A stretch of 64,000 nucleotides of DNA from Cellulomonas palmilytica (GTDB lineage: Bacteria > Actinomycetota > Actinomycetes > Actinomycetales > Cellulomonadaceae). Within the stretch, counting starts at the first letter, position 1, and each line of letters begins with the position of its first letter. The stretch is taken from positions 1,736,001 to 1,800,000 of the forward strand of contig NZ_CP062221.1 in NCBI RefSeq assembly GCF_021590045.1. Direction: 5' to 3'. Positions 55,891 to 64,000 of the stretch are shown here, in pieces. The notes beneath the pieces were generated by a model that was not told the origin of the DNA, made no database searches, and saw only the letters and a program-made list of their open reading frames with translations. A program made the position numbers and the translations under genes.

Positions 55891-55931
55891 GCGGGACCGG
55901 GACCTGTGCGGGACCGGGACCTGTGCGGGAC
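55891..55931. repeat. 17-bp tandem repeat upstream of ilvD
   Basis: GCGGGACCGGGACCTGT occurs twice perfectly (55891-55907, 55908-55924) and then 7 bases of a third copy; a degenerate half copy precedes. It lies between the GH3 terminator and the ilvD promoter. Confidence 0.75.
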
Positions 55932-55947
55932 ACGGCGGGTCGAGTGG

Positions 55948-55986
55948 TGGACGTCGTCCATCCGCGCGCTGAGACGGACGTAGTCT
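55948..55986 (+). promoter_or_regulatory. Promoter region of the first ilvD gene with a palindrome
   Basis: TGGACG-T-CGTCCA (55948-55960) is a 13-bp palindrome at the expected -35 position, followed by a -10-like TAGTCT at 55981-55986, about 72 nt before the ATG. The half-sites equal those of the palindrome before the FAD dehydrogenase gene, but the centre is one base shorter. Regulator unknown. Confidence 0.5.
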
Positions 55987-56057
55987 TTCCGCAGCGCACC
56001 GACCCCCGCGGTCCCCGACCCGTGCAGACCCAGGTGCGTGACGAAGGAGTGAACACG

Positions 56058-57920
56058 ATGAGCCGTCCGCTGCGCTCTCGGACCTCGACCCACGGCCGCA
56101 ACATGGCCGGCGCCCGCGCGCTGTGGCGCGCCACCGGCATGGGCAGCGAGGACTTCGGCAAGCCGATCATCGCGATCGCCAACTCGTACACCCAGTTCGT
56201 CCCGGGCCACGTGCACCTCAAGGACATGGGCGACCTCGTCGCCGGCGCGATCCGCGAGGCGGGCGGCGTCGCGAAGGAGTTCAACACCATCGCGGTCGAC
56301 GACGGCATCGCGATGGGCCACGGCGGGATGCTCTACTCGCTGCCGAGCCGTGACCTCATCGCCGACTCGGTCGAGTACATGGTCAACGCGCACTGCGCGG
56401 ACGCGCTCGTCTGCATCTCCAACTGCGACAAGATCACGCCCGGCATGCTCAACGCGGCGCTGCGGCTGAACATCCCCGTGATCTTCGTGTCCGGCGGGCC
56501 GATGGAGGCCGGCAAGGCCGTCGTCGCGGACGGTGTCGCGAAGACGCACCTCAACCTCATCAACGCGATCAACTACTCGGCCGACGACAACGTCTCGGAC
56601 AAGGCGCTCGACGCGGTCGAGGAGAACGCGTGCCCCACGTGCGGCTCGTGCTCCGGCATGTTCACGGCGAACTCGATGAACTGCCTCACCGAGGCGCTCG
56701 GTCTGTCGCTGCCGGGCAACGGCTCGACGCTGGCGACGCACGCCGCTCGTCGTGACCTGTTCCTCGAGGCGGGGCGCACGATCGTCGAGCTCACGAAGCG
56801 CTACTACGAGGACGAGGACGACACCGCGGCGCCGCGCGGCATCGCGACGAAGGCCGCGTTCCGCAACGCGATGACGCTCGACGTCGCGATGGGCGGCTCG
56901 ACCAACACCGTGCTGCACATCCTCGCCGCCGCGCAGGAGGCCGAGGTCGACTTCACGCTCGCGGACATCGACGCGCTCTCGCGCCAGGTGCCGTGCCTGT
57001 CGAAGGTCGCGCCCAACCACCCGGACTTCCACATGGAGGACGTGCACCGCGCCGGCGGCATCCCCGCGCTGCTCGGCGAGCTCGACCGCGCGGGTCTGCT
57101 GGACCACGACGTGACGAGCGTGCACACCCCGACGCTGCGCGCGTGGCTCGACGACTGGGACATCCGCGGCGGCAAGGCGACGCAGCGCGCGCATGACCTG
57201 TTCCTCGCGGCGCCCGGCGGCGTGCGGACCACGCAGGCGTTCTCGACGACGAACGTGTGGGAGTCGCTCGACACGGACGCGGTGAACGGGTGCATCCGCG
57301 ACGTCGCGCACGCCTACACGGTCGAGGGCGGCCTCGCGGTGCTGCGGGGCAACCTCGCCGAGGACGGCGCCATCATCAAGACCGCGGGCATCGACCCCGA
57401 CGTCTTCCACTTCGTCGGGCGCGCGCTCGTGTGCGAGTCGCAGGACGAGGCGGTCGAGAAGATCCTGTCCAAGCAGGTCGAGCCCGGCCACGTGGTCGTC
57501 GTGCGGTACGAGGGCCCCGCGGGCGGTCCCGGCATGCAGGAGATGCTCTACCCGACGTCGTTCATCAAGGGCCGTGGGCTGGGCAAGGTCTGCGCGCTCA
57601 TCACGGACGGCCGGTTCTCGGGCGGCTCGTCGGGCATCTCCGTCGGGCACGTGAGCCCCGAGGCGGCGGCCGGCGGCACGATCGGCCTCATCGAGGACGG
57701 CGACGAGATCGAGATCGACGTCGAGACGCGGCTGATCCGCGTGAACGTCCCCGACGAGGTGCTCGCGGAGCGCCGCGCGAAGATGGAGTCCCGCGAGAAC
57801 CCGTGGCAGCCGCTCGACCGCGACCGCTACGTGTCGCCCGCGCTGCAGGCGTACGCGGCGATGGCGACGAGCGCGGACCGCGGCGCGGTCCGCGACGTCA
57901 GCCGGCTGCGTCGGGGCTGA
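56058..57920 (+). CDS. ilvD: Dihydroxy-acid dehydratase IlvD, long ([4Fe-4S]) type
   Basis: 620 residues, the length of the E. coli enzyme. It dehydrates 2,3-dihydroxy-isovalerate and -methylvalerate in valine, isoleucine and leucine synthesis. The Fe-S Cys residues are in [10 protein letters not shown] and [44 protein letters not shown] and [12 protein letters not shown] are family signatures. The second Cys motif [11 protein letters not shown] is that of the longer, oxygen-sensitive [4Fe-4S] type. The ATG has AAGGAG 8 nt upstream. A second, shorter dehydratase lies 1.8 kb downstream. It converges on a lipoprotein gene with a 4-nt gap. Confidence 0.95.
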   Translation: MSRPLRSRTSTHGRNMAGARALWRATGMGSEDFGKPIIAIANSYTQFVPGHVHLKDMGDLVAGAIREAGGVAKEFNTIAVDDGIAMGHGGMLYSLPSRDLIADSVEYMVNAHCADALVCISNCDKITPGMLNAALRLNIPVIFVSGGPMEAGKAVVADGVAKTHLNLINAINYSADDNVSDKALDAVEENACPTCGSCSGMFTANSMNCLTEALGLSLPGNGSTLATHAARRDLFLEAGRTIVELTKRYYEDEDDTAAPRGIATKAAFRNAMTLDVAMGGSTNTVLHILAAAQEAEVDFTLADIDALSRQVPCLSKVAPNHPDFHMEDVHRAGGIPALLGELDRAGLLDHDVTSVHTPTLRAWLDDWDIRGGKATQRAHDLFLAAPGGVRTTQAFSTTNVWESLDTDAVNGCIRDVAHAYTVEGGLAVLRGNLAEDGAIIKTAGIDPDVFHFVGRALVCESQDEAVEKILSKQVEPGHVVVVRYEGPAGGPGMQEMLYPTSFIKGRGLGKVCALITDGRFSGGSSGISVGHVSPEAAAGGTIGLIEDGDEIEIDVETRLIRVNVPDEVLAERRAKMESRENPWQPLDRDRYVSPALQAYAAMATSADRGAVRDVSRLRRG

Positions 57921-57924
57921 GCCC

Positions 57925-58506
57925 TCAGCACCGCTCCTCGGAGCGCTCGTCGAGCACCCAGTGCCCGGCGCCCGGGACGAGGACGACCTTCCCGCAGTCG
58001 CCGCTCGCGTACGCGACGTCGAGCACGGCGTGCTCGTCGGTCTCCTCGACCAGCGCGACCTCGACGTCGGCGGACTGGCCGACGGCGGCGTACAAACCCG
58101 CGGTCAGCTCGATCATCGACGGGCAGTCCGTGATGCCGGGCAGGCCCTGGGCGGTGAGCTCGCCGAGCATGCGGTCGGTGAGCTCGGGCGTCATGTAGGC
58201 GCACGCGGTCGCGGTGTCCGGCGCGCGGCTCGCGGCGAGCCAGGTGCGGAAGCTGTCCTCGGGTCCCTCGTCGCCCGCGGGCGCGGCGGTCGCACCGGCG
58301 GCGGGGGACGTGGTCGCGGCGACGGTGGGGGACGGGCTCGTCGTGGCCGTCGTGGGCGACGCCGTCGCGCCGGAGGAGGTCGTGGCCGCGTCGGTGGTGG
58401 CGGCGTCGGCGGGCTCGTCCGAGGAGCACGCCGTCAGCAGCGCGGCGCACAGGAGCGGGACGACGGTCCAGGTCAGGGGGCGGCTGTGGTGAGGAGTGCG
58501 GTTCAC
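57925..58506 (-). CDS. Putative lipoprotein of unknown function
   Basis: 193 residues. The signal peptide (LTWTVVPLLCAALLTAC) ends in the lipobox LLTACSSD. A Thr/Ala/Ser/Pro-rich linker of about 50 residues leads to a globular part (SFRTWLAASRAPDTATACAYM to VVLVPGAGHWVLDERSEERC) that resembles small NTF2-like extracellular domains, though I cannot confirm this. The GTG start overlaps the ArsR stop (GTGA), so it belongs to the SRPBCC-ArsR operon. It is unusual for such an operon to include a lipoprotein. Confidence 0.75.
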   Translation of the reverse strand: MNRTPHHSRPLTWTVVPLLCAALLTACSSDEPADAATTDAATTSSGATASPTTATTSPSPTVAATTSPAAGATAAPAGDEGPEDSFRTWLAASRAPDTATACAYMTPELTDRMLGELTAQGLPGITDCPSMIELTAGLYAAVGQSADVEVALVEETDEHAVLDVAYASGDCGKVVLVPGAGHWVLDERSEERC

Positions 58507-58910
58507 GCGGACATGGTGCCACCGGTTGCCGTAGGCGACGACGAGGCCCGACGTCGGGCGCTGCGGCCGCGCGCCACCTCGGTCGCGAGCGCGTCGAGCG
58601 GCTGGTCGATCGTCGCGAGCGGGTCGACGAGGTCGTCGAGCCAGGCGTGCACGCCGGCCACCGCGTCGAGGTCGAGCGCGTAGATACGGCGGGTGCCCTC
58701 GGCGCGCACCGTGACGAGTCCCGCGTCGCGGAGCACACCGAGATGCTGCGACACCGCGGGCTGCGACACCCGCCGCACCGCCTGCACGCCGCGGACGAGC
58801 TCGCCCGCCGGCCGCTCGCCCGCGGCGACGAGCCGCACGAGCAGCCGGCGGACGGGGTCGCCGAGCGCGTCGAGCGCCACCTCGGCGCGGGGCACGGGGC
58901 TGGTGCTCAC
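58503..58910 (-). CDS. ArsR-family transcriptional regulator
   Basis: 135 residues. The winged HTH is clear: LDALGDPVRRLLVRLVAAGE, GVQAVRRVSQPAVSQHLGVL, then RDAGLVTVRAEGTRRIYALD. No metal-binding CxC motif is seen, which suits the group of ArsR regulators paired with SRPBCC proteins. The GTG start overlaps the SRPBCC stop and the stop overlaps the lipoprotein start. It probably represses its own operon at the palindrome 59594-59609. Confidence 0.9.
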   Translation of the reverse strand: MSTSPVPRAEVALDALGDPVRRLLVRLVAAGERPAGELVRGVQAVRRVSQPAVSQHLGVLRDAGLVTVRAEGTRRIYALDLDAVAGVHAWLDDLVDPLATIDQPLDALATEVARGRSARRRASSSPTATGGTMSA

Positions 58911-59578
58911 CTCGCCTGACCGTCCGCACCGGGCTGCGGCTCGGGTGCGACGGTGTAGAACGCCACGGCTCCCTCGGACGCCGCGGCCATCGCCTCGGGG
59001 TCCTCGCCGGCGGCGACCGCGGCGGCGGTCCACGCCTGCGCGGCCGCCCGGACGAACGTGGTGCCCTCGGGGGTGAGCGGGTATCCCGCACCCTCGTCGG
59101 GGTCCACGGCCGCGCCGCTCGCCAGGTGCAGTCCCAGCCCGACGAGCGCGAGGTCCCACCCGATCCCGACGGCGCCCGGGCCGAACTGCGCCCACAGCTC
59201 GGGGTCGACGTGCGCCTCGTGCCGCAGCTCGAACGTGGTGCCGCCGGGGCTGGGCGTGAGCTCGACCTCGAGCCACGAGACCTGGGGGCCCATCTCCCAG
59301 GTGAGCGCGAGCAGGCGGGGTGCGTCGCACCGCTCGACCACGCCGGACGCGTTGCCCGCGAGCGAGTACCGGCCGCCGACGCGCAGGTCGCCCGTCACCG
59401 GCAGGAACCACCGGGGGATGCGCTCGGGGTCGGTGAGCGCGTTCCACAGGTCCGCCGGGTCGGTCGGGTACTCGCGCCGGGCGACGGCGATCTTCGTGGG
59501 GGCGCCCGAACGCTCGCTCGGACGGACCTCGCGCGTGACGAGGCCGGCGGTGGCCACGGGGTCGATGGGGAGCGTCAT
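58907..59578 (-). CDS. SRPBCC/AHSA1-domain protein
   Basis: 223 residues. The START-like fold of the AHSA1 group is shown by REYPTDPADLWNALTDPERI, PRWFLPVTGDLRVGGRYSLAGN, RLLALTWEM and GGTTFELRHEAHV. Such domains bind hydrophobic ligands; the function here is unknown. The ATG at 59578 has AAGGA 8 nt upstream. First gene of the SRPBCC-arsR-lipoprotein operon, a common pairing for the first two. Divergent from the second dehydratase gene. Confidence 0.9.
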   Translation of the reverse strand: MTLPIDPVATAGLVTREVRPSERSGAPTKIAVARREYPTDPADLWNALTDPERIPRWFLPVTGDLRVGGRYSLAGNASGVVERCDAPRLLALTWEMGPQVSWLEVELTPSPGGTTFELRHEAHVDPELWAQFGPGAVGIGWDLALVGLGLHLASGAAVDPDEGAGYPLTPEGTTFVRAAAQAWTAAAVAAGEDPEAMAAASEGAVAFYTVAPEPQPGADGQAR

Positions 59579-59593
59579 GACGACATCCTTTCG

Positions 59594-59609
59594 ATAAGTA
59601 GACACTTAT
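59594..59609. promoter_or_regulatory. ArsR-type operator ATAAGT-N4-ACTTAT
   Basis: A perfect inverted repeat with 6-bp arms (59594-59599, 59604-59609) and a 4-bp centre overlaps a minus-strand -10-like TATAAG (59605-59610) just ahead of the SRPBCC gene. It is strikingly AT-rich for this genome. It also lies 67 nt before the divergent dehydratase -10 box. Confidence 0.7.
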
Positions 59610-59675
59610 ATTCGCACGCCGACGGTCGCGAGGGGAAGCCCGTCGTCTCGTCGCGCGCGCGAGCCGCACCCCTCC

Positions 59676-59681
59676 TACCGT
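59676..59681 (+). promoter_or_regulatory. -10 box TACCGT of the second dehydratase gene (leaderless type)
   Basis: TACCGT lies 6 nt before the ATG, with no Shine-Dalgarno sequence between. Confidence 0.5.
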
Positions 59682-59687
59682 GAGCGC

Positions 59688-61394
59688 ATGGACCGAACCG
59701 CGGACGGCGTCGACATCAAGCCGCGGTCGCGGCAGGTCACGGACGGGATCGAGGCGACCGCCGCGCGCGGCATGCTGCGCGCGGTCGGCCTGGGGGACGA
59801 GGACTTCGCGAAGCCGCAGATCGGCGTCGCGAGCTCGTGGAACGAGATCACGCCGTGCAACCTGTCGCTCGACCGCCTCGCGCACGCGGTCAAGGCGGGC
59901 GTGCACTCCGCGGGCGGCTACCCGCTCGAGTTCGGCACGATCTCGGTGTCCGACGGCATCTCGATGGGCCACGAGGGCATGCACTTCTCGCTCGTGAGCC
60001 GCGACGTCATCGCCGACTCTGTCGAGACGGTGATGATGGCCGAGCGGCTCGACGGGTCCGTCCTGCTGGCCGGGTGCGACAAGTCCCTGCCCGGGATGCT
60101 CATGGCCGCGGCGCGCCTCGACCTCGCGTCGGTGTTCCTGTACGCGGGCTCGATCATGCCCGGCTGGGTCAGGCTCTCGGACGGCACCGAGAAGGACGTG
60201 ACGATCATCGACGCGTTCGAGGCGGTCGGCGCGTGCGCACGCGGGCTCATGAGCCGCGACGACCTGGAACGCATCGAGCGCGCGATCTGCCCCGGCGAGG
60301 GTGCGTGCGGCGGCATGTACACGGCGAACACCATGGCCTCGGTCGCCGAGGCGATGGGCATGTCGCTGCCGGGCTCCGCCGCACCGCCCTCGGCGGACCG
60401 CCGCCGCGACCAGTTCGCGCACCGGTCGGGGGAGGCGGTCGTCAACCTGCTCCGCCTCGGCGTCACCGCACGGCAGATCATGACGAAGGAGGCGTTCGAG
60501 AACGCGATCGCCGTGGTCATGGCGTTCGGCGGCTCGACGAACGCGGTGCTGCACCTGCTCGCGATCGCGCACGAGGCCGAGGTCGACCTCACGCTCGACG
60601 ACTTCTCCCGGGTCGCGCAGCGCGTGCCGCACCTGGGCGACCTCAAGCCGTTCGGCCGGTACGTCATGAACGACGTCGACCGCGTGGGCGGCGTCCCGGT
60701 GGTCATGAAGGCGCTGCTGGACGCGGGCCTGCTGCACGGCGACTGCCTGACGGTCACGGGTCGCACGGTCGCGGAGAACCTCGCGGACATCCGGCCTCCG
60801 GACCCCGACGGCAAGATCCTGCGGGCGCTCGACGACCCCATCCACCGCACGGGCGGCATCACGATCCTGTCCGGGTCGCTCGCCCCCGACGGCGCGGTCG
60901 TGAAGTCCGCGGGCTTCGACTCGGACGTGTTCGAGGGGACCGCGCGCGTCTTCGAGCGGGAGCGCGCGGCGCTCGACGCGCTCGAGGACGGCACGATCCA
61001 GGCGGGCGACGTCGTCGTGATCCGCTACGAGGGCCCCAAGGGCGGTCCGGGGATGCGCGAGATGCTCGCGATCACCGGAGCGATCAAGGGCGCCGGGCTC
61101 GGCAAGGACGTGCTGCTCGTGACGGACGGGCGGTTCTCGGGCGGCACCACGGGCCTGTGCGTCGGGCACCTCGCGCCCGAGGCCGTGGACGCCGGTCCGA
61201 TCGCGTTCGTGCGGGACGGCGACCGCGTCCGCCTCGACGTCGCGCACGCGCGCCTCGACCTGCTGGTGGACGACGACGAGCTCGCGCGCAGGCGCGAGGG
61301 ATGGGCGCCCCTGCCGCCGCGCTACACGCGCGGGGTGCTCGCGAAGTACGCCAAGCTCGTGCAGTCCGCGAGCCGCGGCGCGGTCCTCGGCTGA
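59688..61394 (+). CDS. ilvD: Dihydroxy-acid dehydratase IlvD, short ([2Fe-2S]-like) type
   Basis: 568 residues, the length of the short IlvD group found in mycobacteria and plants. Cys motifs are [22 protein letters not shown] and [19 protein letters not shown], the last being typical of the oxygen-tolerant [2Fe-2S] type and of some sugar-acid dehydratases. Other signatures: [46 protein letters not shown]. It may be a second branched-chain enzyme or act on sugar acids, which would suit a plant-polymer degrader; the sequence does not decide. It is divergent from the SRPBCC operon and converges on the propeller-like gene with a 14-bp gap. Confidence 0.9.
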   Translation: MDRTADGVDIKPRSRQVTDGIEATAARGMLRAVGLGDEDFAKPQIGVASSWNEITPCNLSLDRLAHAVKAGVHSAGGYPLEFGTISVSDGISMGHEGMHFSLVSRDVIADSVETVMMAERLDGSVLLAGCDKSLPGMLMAAARLDLASVFLYAGSIMPGWVRLSDGTEKDVTIIDAFEAVGACARGLMSRDDLERIERAICPGEGACGGMYTANTMASVAEAMGMSLPGSAAPPSADRRRDQFAHRSGEAVVNLLRLGVTARQIMTKEAFENAIAVVMAFGGSTNAVLHLLAIAHEAEVDLTLDDFSRVAQRVPHLGDLKPFGRYVMNDVDRVGGVPVVMKALLDAGLLHGDCLTVTGRTVAENLADIRPPDPDGKILRALDDPIHRTGGITILSGSLAPDGAVVKSAGFDSDVFEGTARVFERERAALDALEDGTIQAGDVVVIRYEGPKGGPGMREMLAITGAIKGAGLGKDVLLVTDGRFSGGTTGLCVGHLAPEAVDAGPIAFVRDGDRVRLDVAHARLDLLVDDDELARRREGWAPLPPRYTRGVLAKYAKLVQSASRGAVLG

Positions 61395-61408
61395 CCGCAC
61401 GGGCCCGC

Positions 61409-62665
61409 TCAGGCCAGGGCGGCGCGCACGAGGTCGTCGGCGACGAGCACGACCCACGCGGCGCCGTCGTCGCCGAGGTCGAGCCACGGCTCCCGCTCAC
61501 CGGTCGTCGTCTCGACGAAGCACGCGGTGACGGCGCACGCCGACCGGCTCGTGCCCGCCTCGGCGAGCCGCCCCCCGACGTACCCGAGCAGGTTGCCCAG
61601 GTCCGGCACCGTGACCGGCTGCATGTCGCCCGTGACGACGTCGAGGAACACGTGGTCCGACGGACCGGTCCACTCCTCCTCCCACGCGAGGACGGTGCGC
61701 TCGTCGCGCCAGGAGTCGCCGTCGACGAGGTACGTGCCCGGCCAGAAGTGGCCCGGCCCGTCGGGCCCGAACACCCGCACGCCCTGCGTGTCGGTCTCCG
61801 ACGTGCCCCAGCCCGCGACGAACACGTCGCCGGACGGCGCGTAGCGCGGGGGTGACTCGCCGGTGTACCCGTCCGAGTCCTGCACGACGCGCTCGCTGCC
61901 GTCGGACAGGTCGGTCTCGACGGCCAGGTGCCGCTCGACGAGAGGGTCGTGCGTGTCCCGGTCGACGAGCGCGCAGCCGTAGACGGCGAGGACCGTGCCC
62001 GCGGCCGCGTCTGCAGCGCGGCCGGCGCCGCGCGCCCAGGCCGCGCCGTGCGCGAAGCACTGGCCCCCGGCGTGCTCGCGCGGCCGGACGGAGGGGAAGC
62101 GCAGGGGGTCCGGCGCGGGCTCGAGCACGGTCGTCCGGCCGCCCGCGAGCGGCAGCACCTCGAGGTCGGGCGCCGTGCGCAGCAGCCGCGTGCCGTCGGG
62201 GGACAGCGAGACGCCCGCGTCGAGCCACACGTCCGTGGGCAGCACGAGCCGCACCCACTCCCCGGTGTCCGCGTCGAGCGCGACGGGACGGTCGGAGCCC
62301 ACGACGACCGCCGCGCGCCGCACGGCGCGCTCCTCGAGCCGGGCGGGGTCGAGCGTGACCGGGCCCCGCAGGGCGGCGCGCAGCGCGGCGGCCGCGTCGT
62401 CGGACAGGCCGGTGGGCACCTCGTCGGGCGGCTCGTCGCTCGGCGTGCCCGTGGAGCTCGGCGTGCCCGTGGCGCTCGGCGTGCCCGTGGAGCTCGGCCT
62501 GCTCGTGGCGCTCGGCGTGCCCGTGGCGGTCGCGGCGGCCCCGGGCTCGTCGTCGTCCGTCGGCCACCACGGGGACGACCCGTAGACCGCGGCCGTCACG
62601 GCGACTGCGACCACGGCACCGATCGCGACCGCACGCACGTCGAACCGTCCGCCGAACCAACCCAT
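61409..62665 (-). CDS. Membrane-anchored protein with a propeller-like domain, unknown function
   Basis: 418 residues; no family recognised. An N-terminal membrane helix (VAIGAVVAVAVTAAVYGSS) anchors it, followed by a Thr/Pro/Ser-rich linker of about 45 residues made of S-x-T-G-T-P units. The outside part has WD40/PD40-like strands (AGVSLSPDGTRLLRTAPDLEVL, PPRYAPSGDVFVAGWGTSE, GDSWRDERTVLAWEEEWTG) and Cys pairs (GGQCFAHG, VYGCALVD; SACAVTACF) that may form disulfides. The start is the ATG of MGWFGGRF. It lies between a dehydratase and an alpha-glucosidase gene without apparent functional link. Confidence 0.72.
   Translation of the reverse strand: MGWFGGRFDVRAVAIGAVVAVAVTAAVYGSSPWWPTDDDEPGAAATATGTPSATSRPSSTGTPSATGTPSSTGTPSDEPPDEVPTGLSDDAAAALRAALRGPVTLDPARLEERAVRRAAVVVGSDRPVALDADTGEWVRLVLPTDVWLDAGVSLSPDGTRLLRTAPDLEVLPLAGGRTTVLEPAPDPLRFPSVRPREHAGGQCFAHGAAWARGAGRAADAAAGTVLAVYGCALVDRDTHDPLVERHLAVETDLSDGSERVVQDSDGYTGESPPRYAPSGDVFVAGWGTSETDTQGVRVFGPDGPGHFWPGTYLVDGDSWRDERTVLAWEEEWTGPSDHVFLDVVTGDMQPVTVPDLGNLLGYVGGRLAEAGTSRSACAVTACFVETTTGEREPWLDLGDDGAAWVVLVADDLVRAALA
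62439..62528 (-). repeat. 18-bp coding repeat, five copies
   Basis: Five tandem copies of an 18-bp unit (plus-strand form CTCGGCGTGCCCGTGGMG; the fourth is degenerate) encode the six-residue linker units S-x-T-G-T-P of the propeller-like protein. Linker length may vary between strains. Confidence 0.8.
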
Positions 62666-62719
62666 GTCGGACCTGTCGGCATCGCGTGCGCCGAGGTTGA
62701 GCCGTCCCTACGGTGAGGC

Positions 62720-64000
62720 ATGGCCTTCACGCAGCAGGACGCGCCGTGGTGGACGCGCGCGGTGGTCTACCAGGTGTACCCGCGCTCGTTCCAGGACTCG
62801 GACGGCGACGGGGTGGGCGACCTGCGGGGCGTCCTGCAGCGCGTCGACCACCTCGCGGCGCTCGGGGTGGACGTCGTGTGGTTCTCCCCGGTGTTCCGCA
62901 GCCCGCAGGACGACAACGGCTACGACATCAGCGACTACCAGGACGTCGACCCGCTGTTCGGCACGCTCGCGGACCTCGACGAGGTGATCGCGGCGCTGCA
63001 CGCGCGCGGCATCAAGGTGCTCATGGACCTCGTCGTGAACCACACGTCCGACGAGCACCCGTGGTTCGTCGAGTCCCGCTCGTCGAAGGACAGCCCGAAG
63101 CGCGACTGGTACTGGTGGCGGCCCGCGCGCCCGGGCATGGAGCCCGGGACCCCGGGCGCCGAGCCGACCAACTGGGGCAGCTTCTTCTCCGGCCCCGCGT
63201 GGGAGTGGGACGAGTCGACGGGCGAGTACTACCTGCACCTGTTCAGCCGCAAGCAGCCGGACCTCAACTGGGAGAACCCGCAGGTCCGCCACGCGGTCTA
63301 CGACATGATGCGCTGGTGGCTCGACCGCGGCGTCGACGGCTTCCGGATGGACGTCATCAACCTCGTCTCGAAGGCCGTCCACGACGACGGCTCGCTGCCC
63401 GACGGCATCACGCACGACGGCCGGCTCGGCGACGGGAGCCCGTTCTACACGTGCGGCCCGCGCATCCACGAGTTCCTCGCGGAGATGCACCGTGAGGTCT
63501 TCGCGGGCCGCGAGGGCGCGTTCCTCACTGTGGGGGAGACGCCCGGCGTGACGCTCGAGGACGCGCAGCTGTTCACCGACCCCGCGCGGCGCGAGGTCGA
63601 CATGGTGTTCCAGTTCGAGCACGTCGGGCTCGACCACGGGCCCGGTGGGAAGTTCGACCCGCGTCCGCTGCGGCTCACGGACCTCAAGGCCAGCTTCGGC
63701 CGGTGGCAGGCAGGTCTCGCGGACAGCGGCTGGAACTCGCTGTACTGGGACAACCACGACCAGCCGCGCATCGTGTCGCGGTGGGGCGACGACGGGCTGT
63801 ACCGCCGCGAGTCCGCGACGATGCTCGCGACGCTGCTGCACCTGCACCGCGGTACGCCGTACGTCTACCAGGGCGAGGAGCTCGGGATGACGAACGCGCA
63901 CCTGACGTCGTTCGACGGCTACCGGGACATCGAGACGCTCAACTACCTGGCGCAGGCGCGCGCGTACCGCACCGACGACGAGCTGCTCGCGGCGTTCGCC
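62720..64000 (+). CDS. GH13 alpha-glucosidase, N-terminal part (cut by window end)
   Basis: 427 codons are in the window; the family usually has about 540-600. The protein begins MAFTQQDAPWWTRAVVYQVY and PRSFQDSDGDGVGDLRGV. Conserved sites are NGYDISDYQDVDPLFGT, DLVVNHTSDEHPWF, nucleophile Asp211 (GVDGFRMDVINLV), acid/base Glu273 (TVGETPG) and YWDNHDQPRIVSRWG, as in oligo-1,6-glucosidase/alpha-glucosidases of the GH13_17/23/31 type. Cytoplasmic, acting on maltose, isomaltose or sucrose-like substrates; which one cannot be told. The ATG follows TACGGT by 5 nt. A LacI or transporter partner, if any, lies beyond the window. Confidence 0.92.
   Translation, partial: MAFTQQDAPWWTRAVVYQVYPRSFQDSDGDGVGDLRGVLQRVDHLAALGVDVVWFSPVFRSPQDDNGYDISDYQDVDPLFGTLADLDEVIAALHARGIKVLMDLVVNHTSDEHPWFVESRSSKDSPKRDWYWWRPARPGMEPGTPGAEPTNWGSFFSGPAWEWDESTGEYYLHLFSRKQPDLNWENPQVRHAVYDMMRWWLDRGVDGFRMDVINLVSKAVHDDGSLPDGITHDGRLGDGSPFYTCGPRIHEFLAEMHREVFAGREGAFLTVGETPGVTLEDAQLFTDPARREVDMVFQFEHVGLDHGPGGKFDPRPLRLTDLKASFGRWQAGLADSGWNSLYWDNHDQPRIVSRWGDDGLYRRESATMLATLLHLHRGTPYVYQGEELGMTNAHLTSFDGYRDIETLNYLAQARAYRTDDELLAAFA

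Noticed and set aside
52491-57650. A 1700-codon open frame on the minus strand across the permease, GH3 and ilvD genes
   Set aside because: It spans several well-supported genes and a terminator, with no recognisable domain; a GC shadow.

Overview
This window is one continuous piece of a very GC-rich actinobacterial chromosome (well over 70% G+C by eye). GTG starts are frequent, and 4-base ATGA/GTGA gene overlaps are common. A GH53 galactanase, a CE4+GH10 xylanase, a GH2 beta-mannosidase, a GH3 beta-xylosidase/glucosidase, two CUT1 sugar ABC importers and the GlgE alpha-glucan pathway occur together with an actinobacterial etf-iscS-mnmA-ligA-gatCAB block. This points to a plant-polysaccharide degrader of the Cellulomonas type; the genus is an inference. 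I see no tRNA, rRNA, CRISPR array, insertion sequence or phage gene.

Layout. 1-2.2 kb: C-terminal part of a secreted GH53 endo-galactanase with Ig-like repeats. 2.3-18.05 kb, mostly minus strand: glgB, then a beta-mannoside operon (solute-binding protein, two permeases, GH2 beta-mannosidase, and a LacI-type ligand-binding protein lacking its DNA-binding domain) with a divergent ROK regulator, then glgE-treS-maltokinase. The GlgE-pathway genes are therefore split by the sugar-uptake island. 18.4-24.3 kb: AGE-family epimerase, FAD-dependent dehydrogenase, flavodoxin-domain protein and the debranching enzyme GlgX. 24.4-41.2 kb: a housekeeping block of etfB-etfA, a kinase-like phosphotransferase, iscS-mnmA-MetE-like protein, a small membrane protein, ligA-GNAT, NfeD-like protein plus flotillin, nrdI, an unknown protein, and gatC-gatA-gatB. 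The order of the core genes resembles that in Mycobacterium.

41.3-55.9 kb: xylan utilisation. A 1686-residue secreted enzyme (three CBM22-like modules, a NodB/CE4 deacetylase, GH10, two CBM9-like modules, three Ig-like repeats) would cut and deacetylate xylan outside the cell. A LacI repressor lies divergent to an ABC importer operon that ends in a GH3 glycosidase. The same 16-bp operator pattern occurs in front of the xylanase and between the repressor and the importer, which suggests one regulon. A GNAT acetyltransferase and a POT peptide transporter lie between these parts.

56-64 kb: two dihydroxy-acid dehydratases of different types, 1.8 kb apart, flank a minus-strand SRPBCC-ArsR-lipoprotein operon with its own palindromic operator. 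A membrane-anchored propeller-like protein and the N-terminal 427 codons of a GH13 alpha-glucosidase follow, the latter cut by the window end.

Regulation. Many genes begin 5-7 nt after a TANNNT-like -10 box and lack a Shine-Dalgarno sequence, so leaderless transcription looks common. Strong hairpin terminators follow the galactanase/glgB pair, flotillin, gatB, the xylanase and the GH3 gene. No single novel system stands out. The most testable new ideas are the shared xylan operator, the HTH-less LacI-type protein, the mannoside operon's possible link to an AGE epimerase, the TetR-like operator before the FAD dehydrogenase, and the paired dihydroxy-acid dehydratases.
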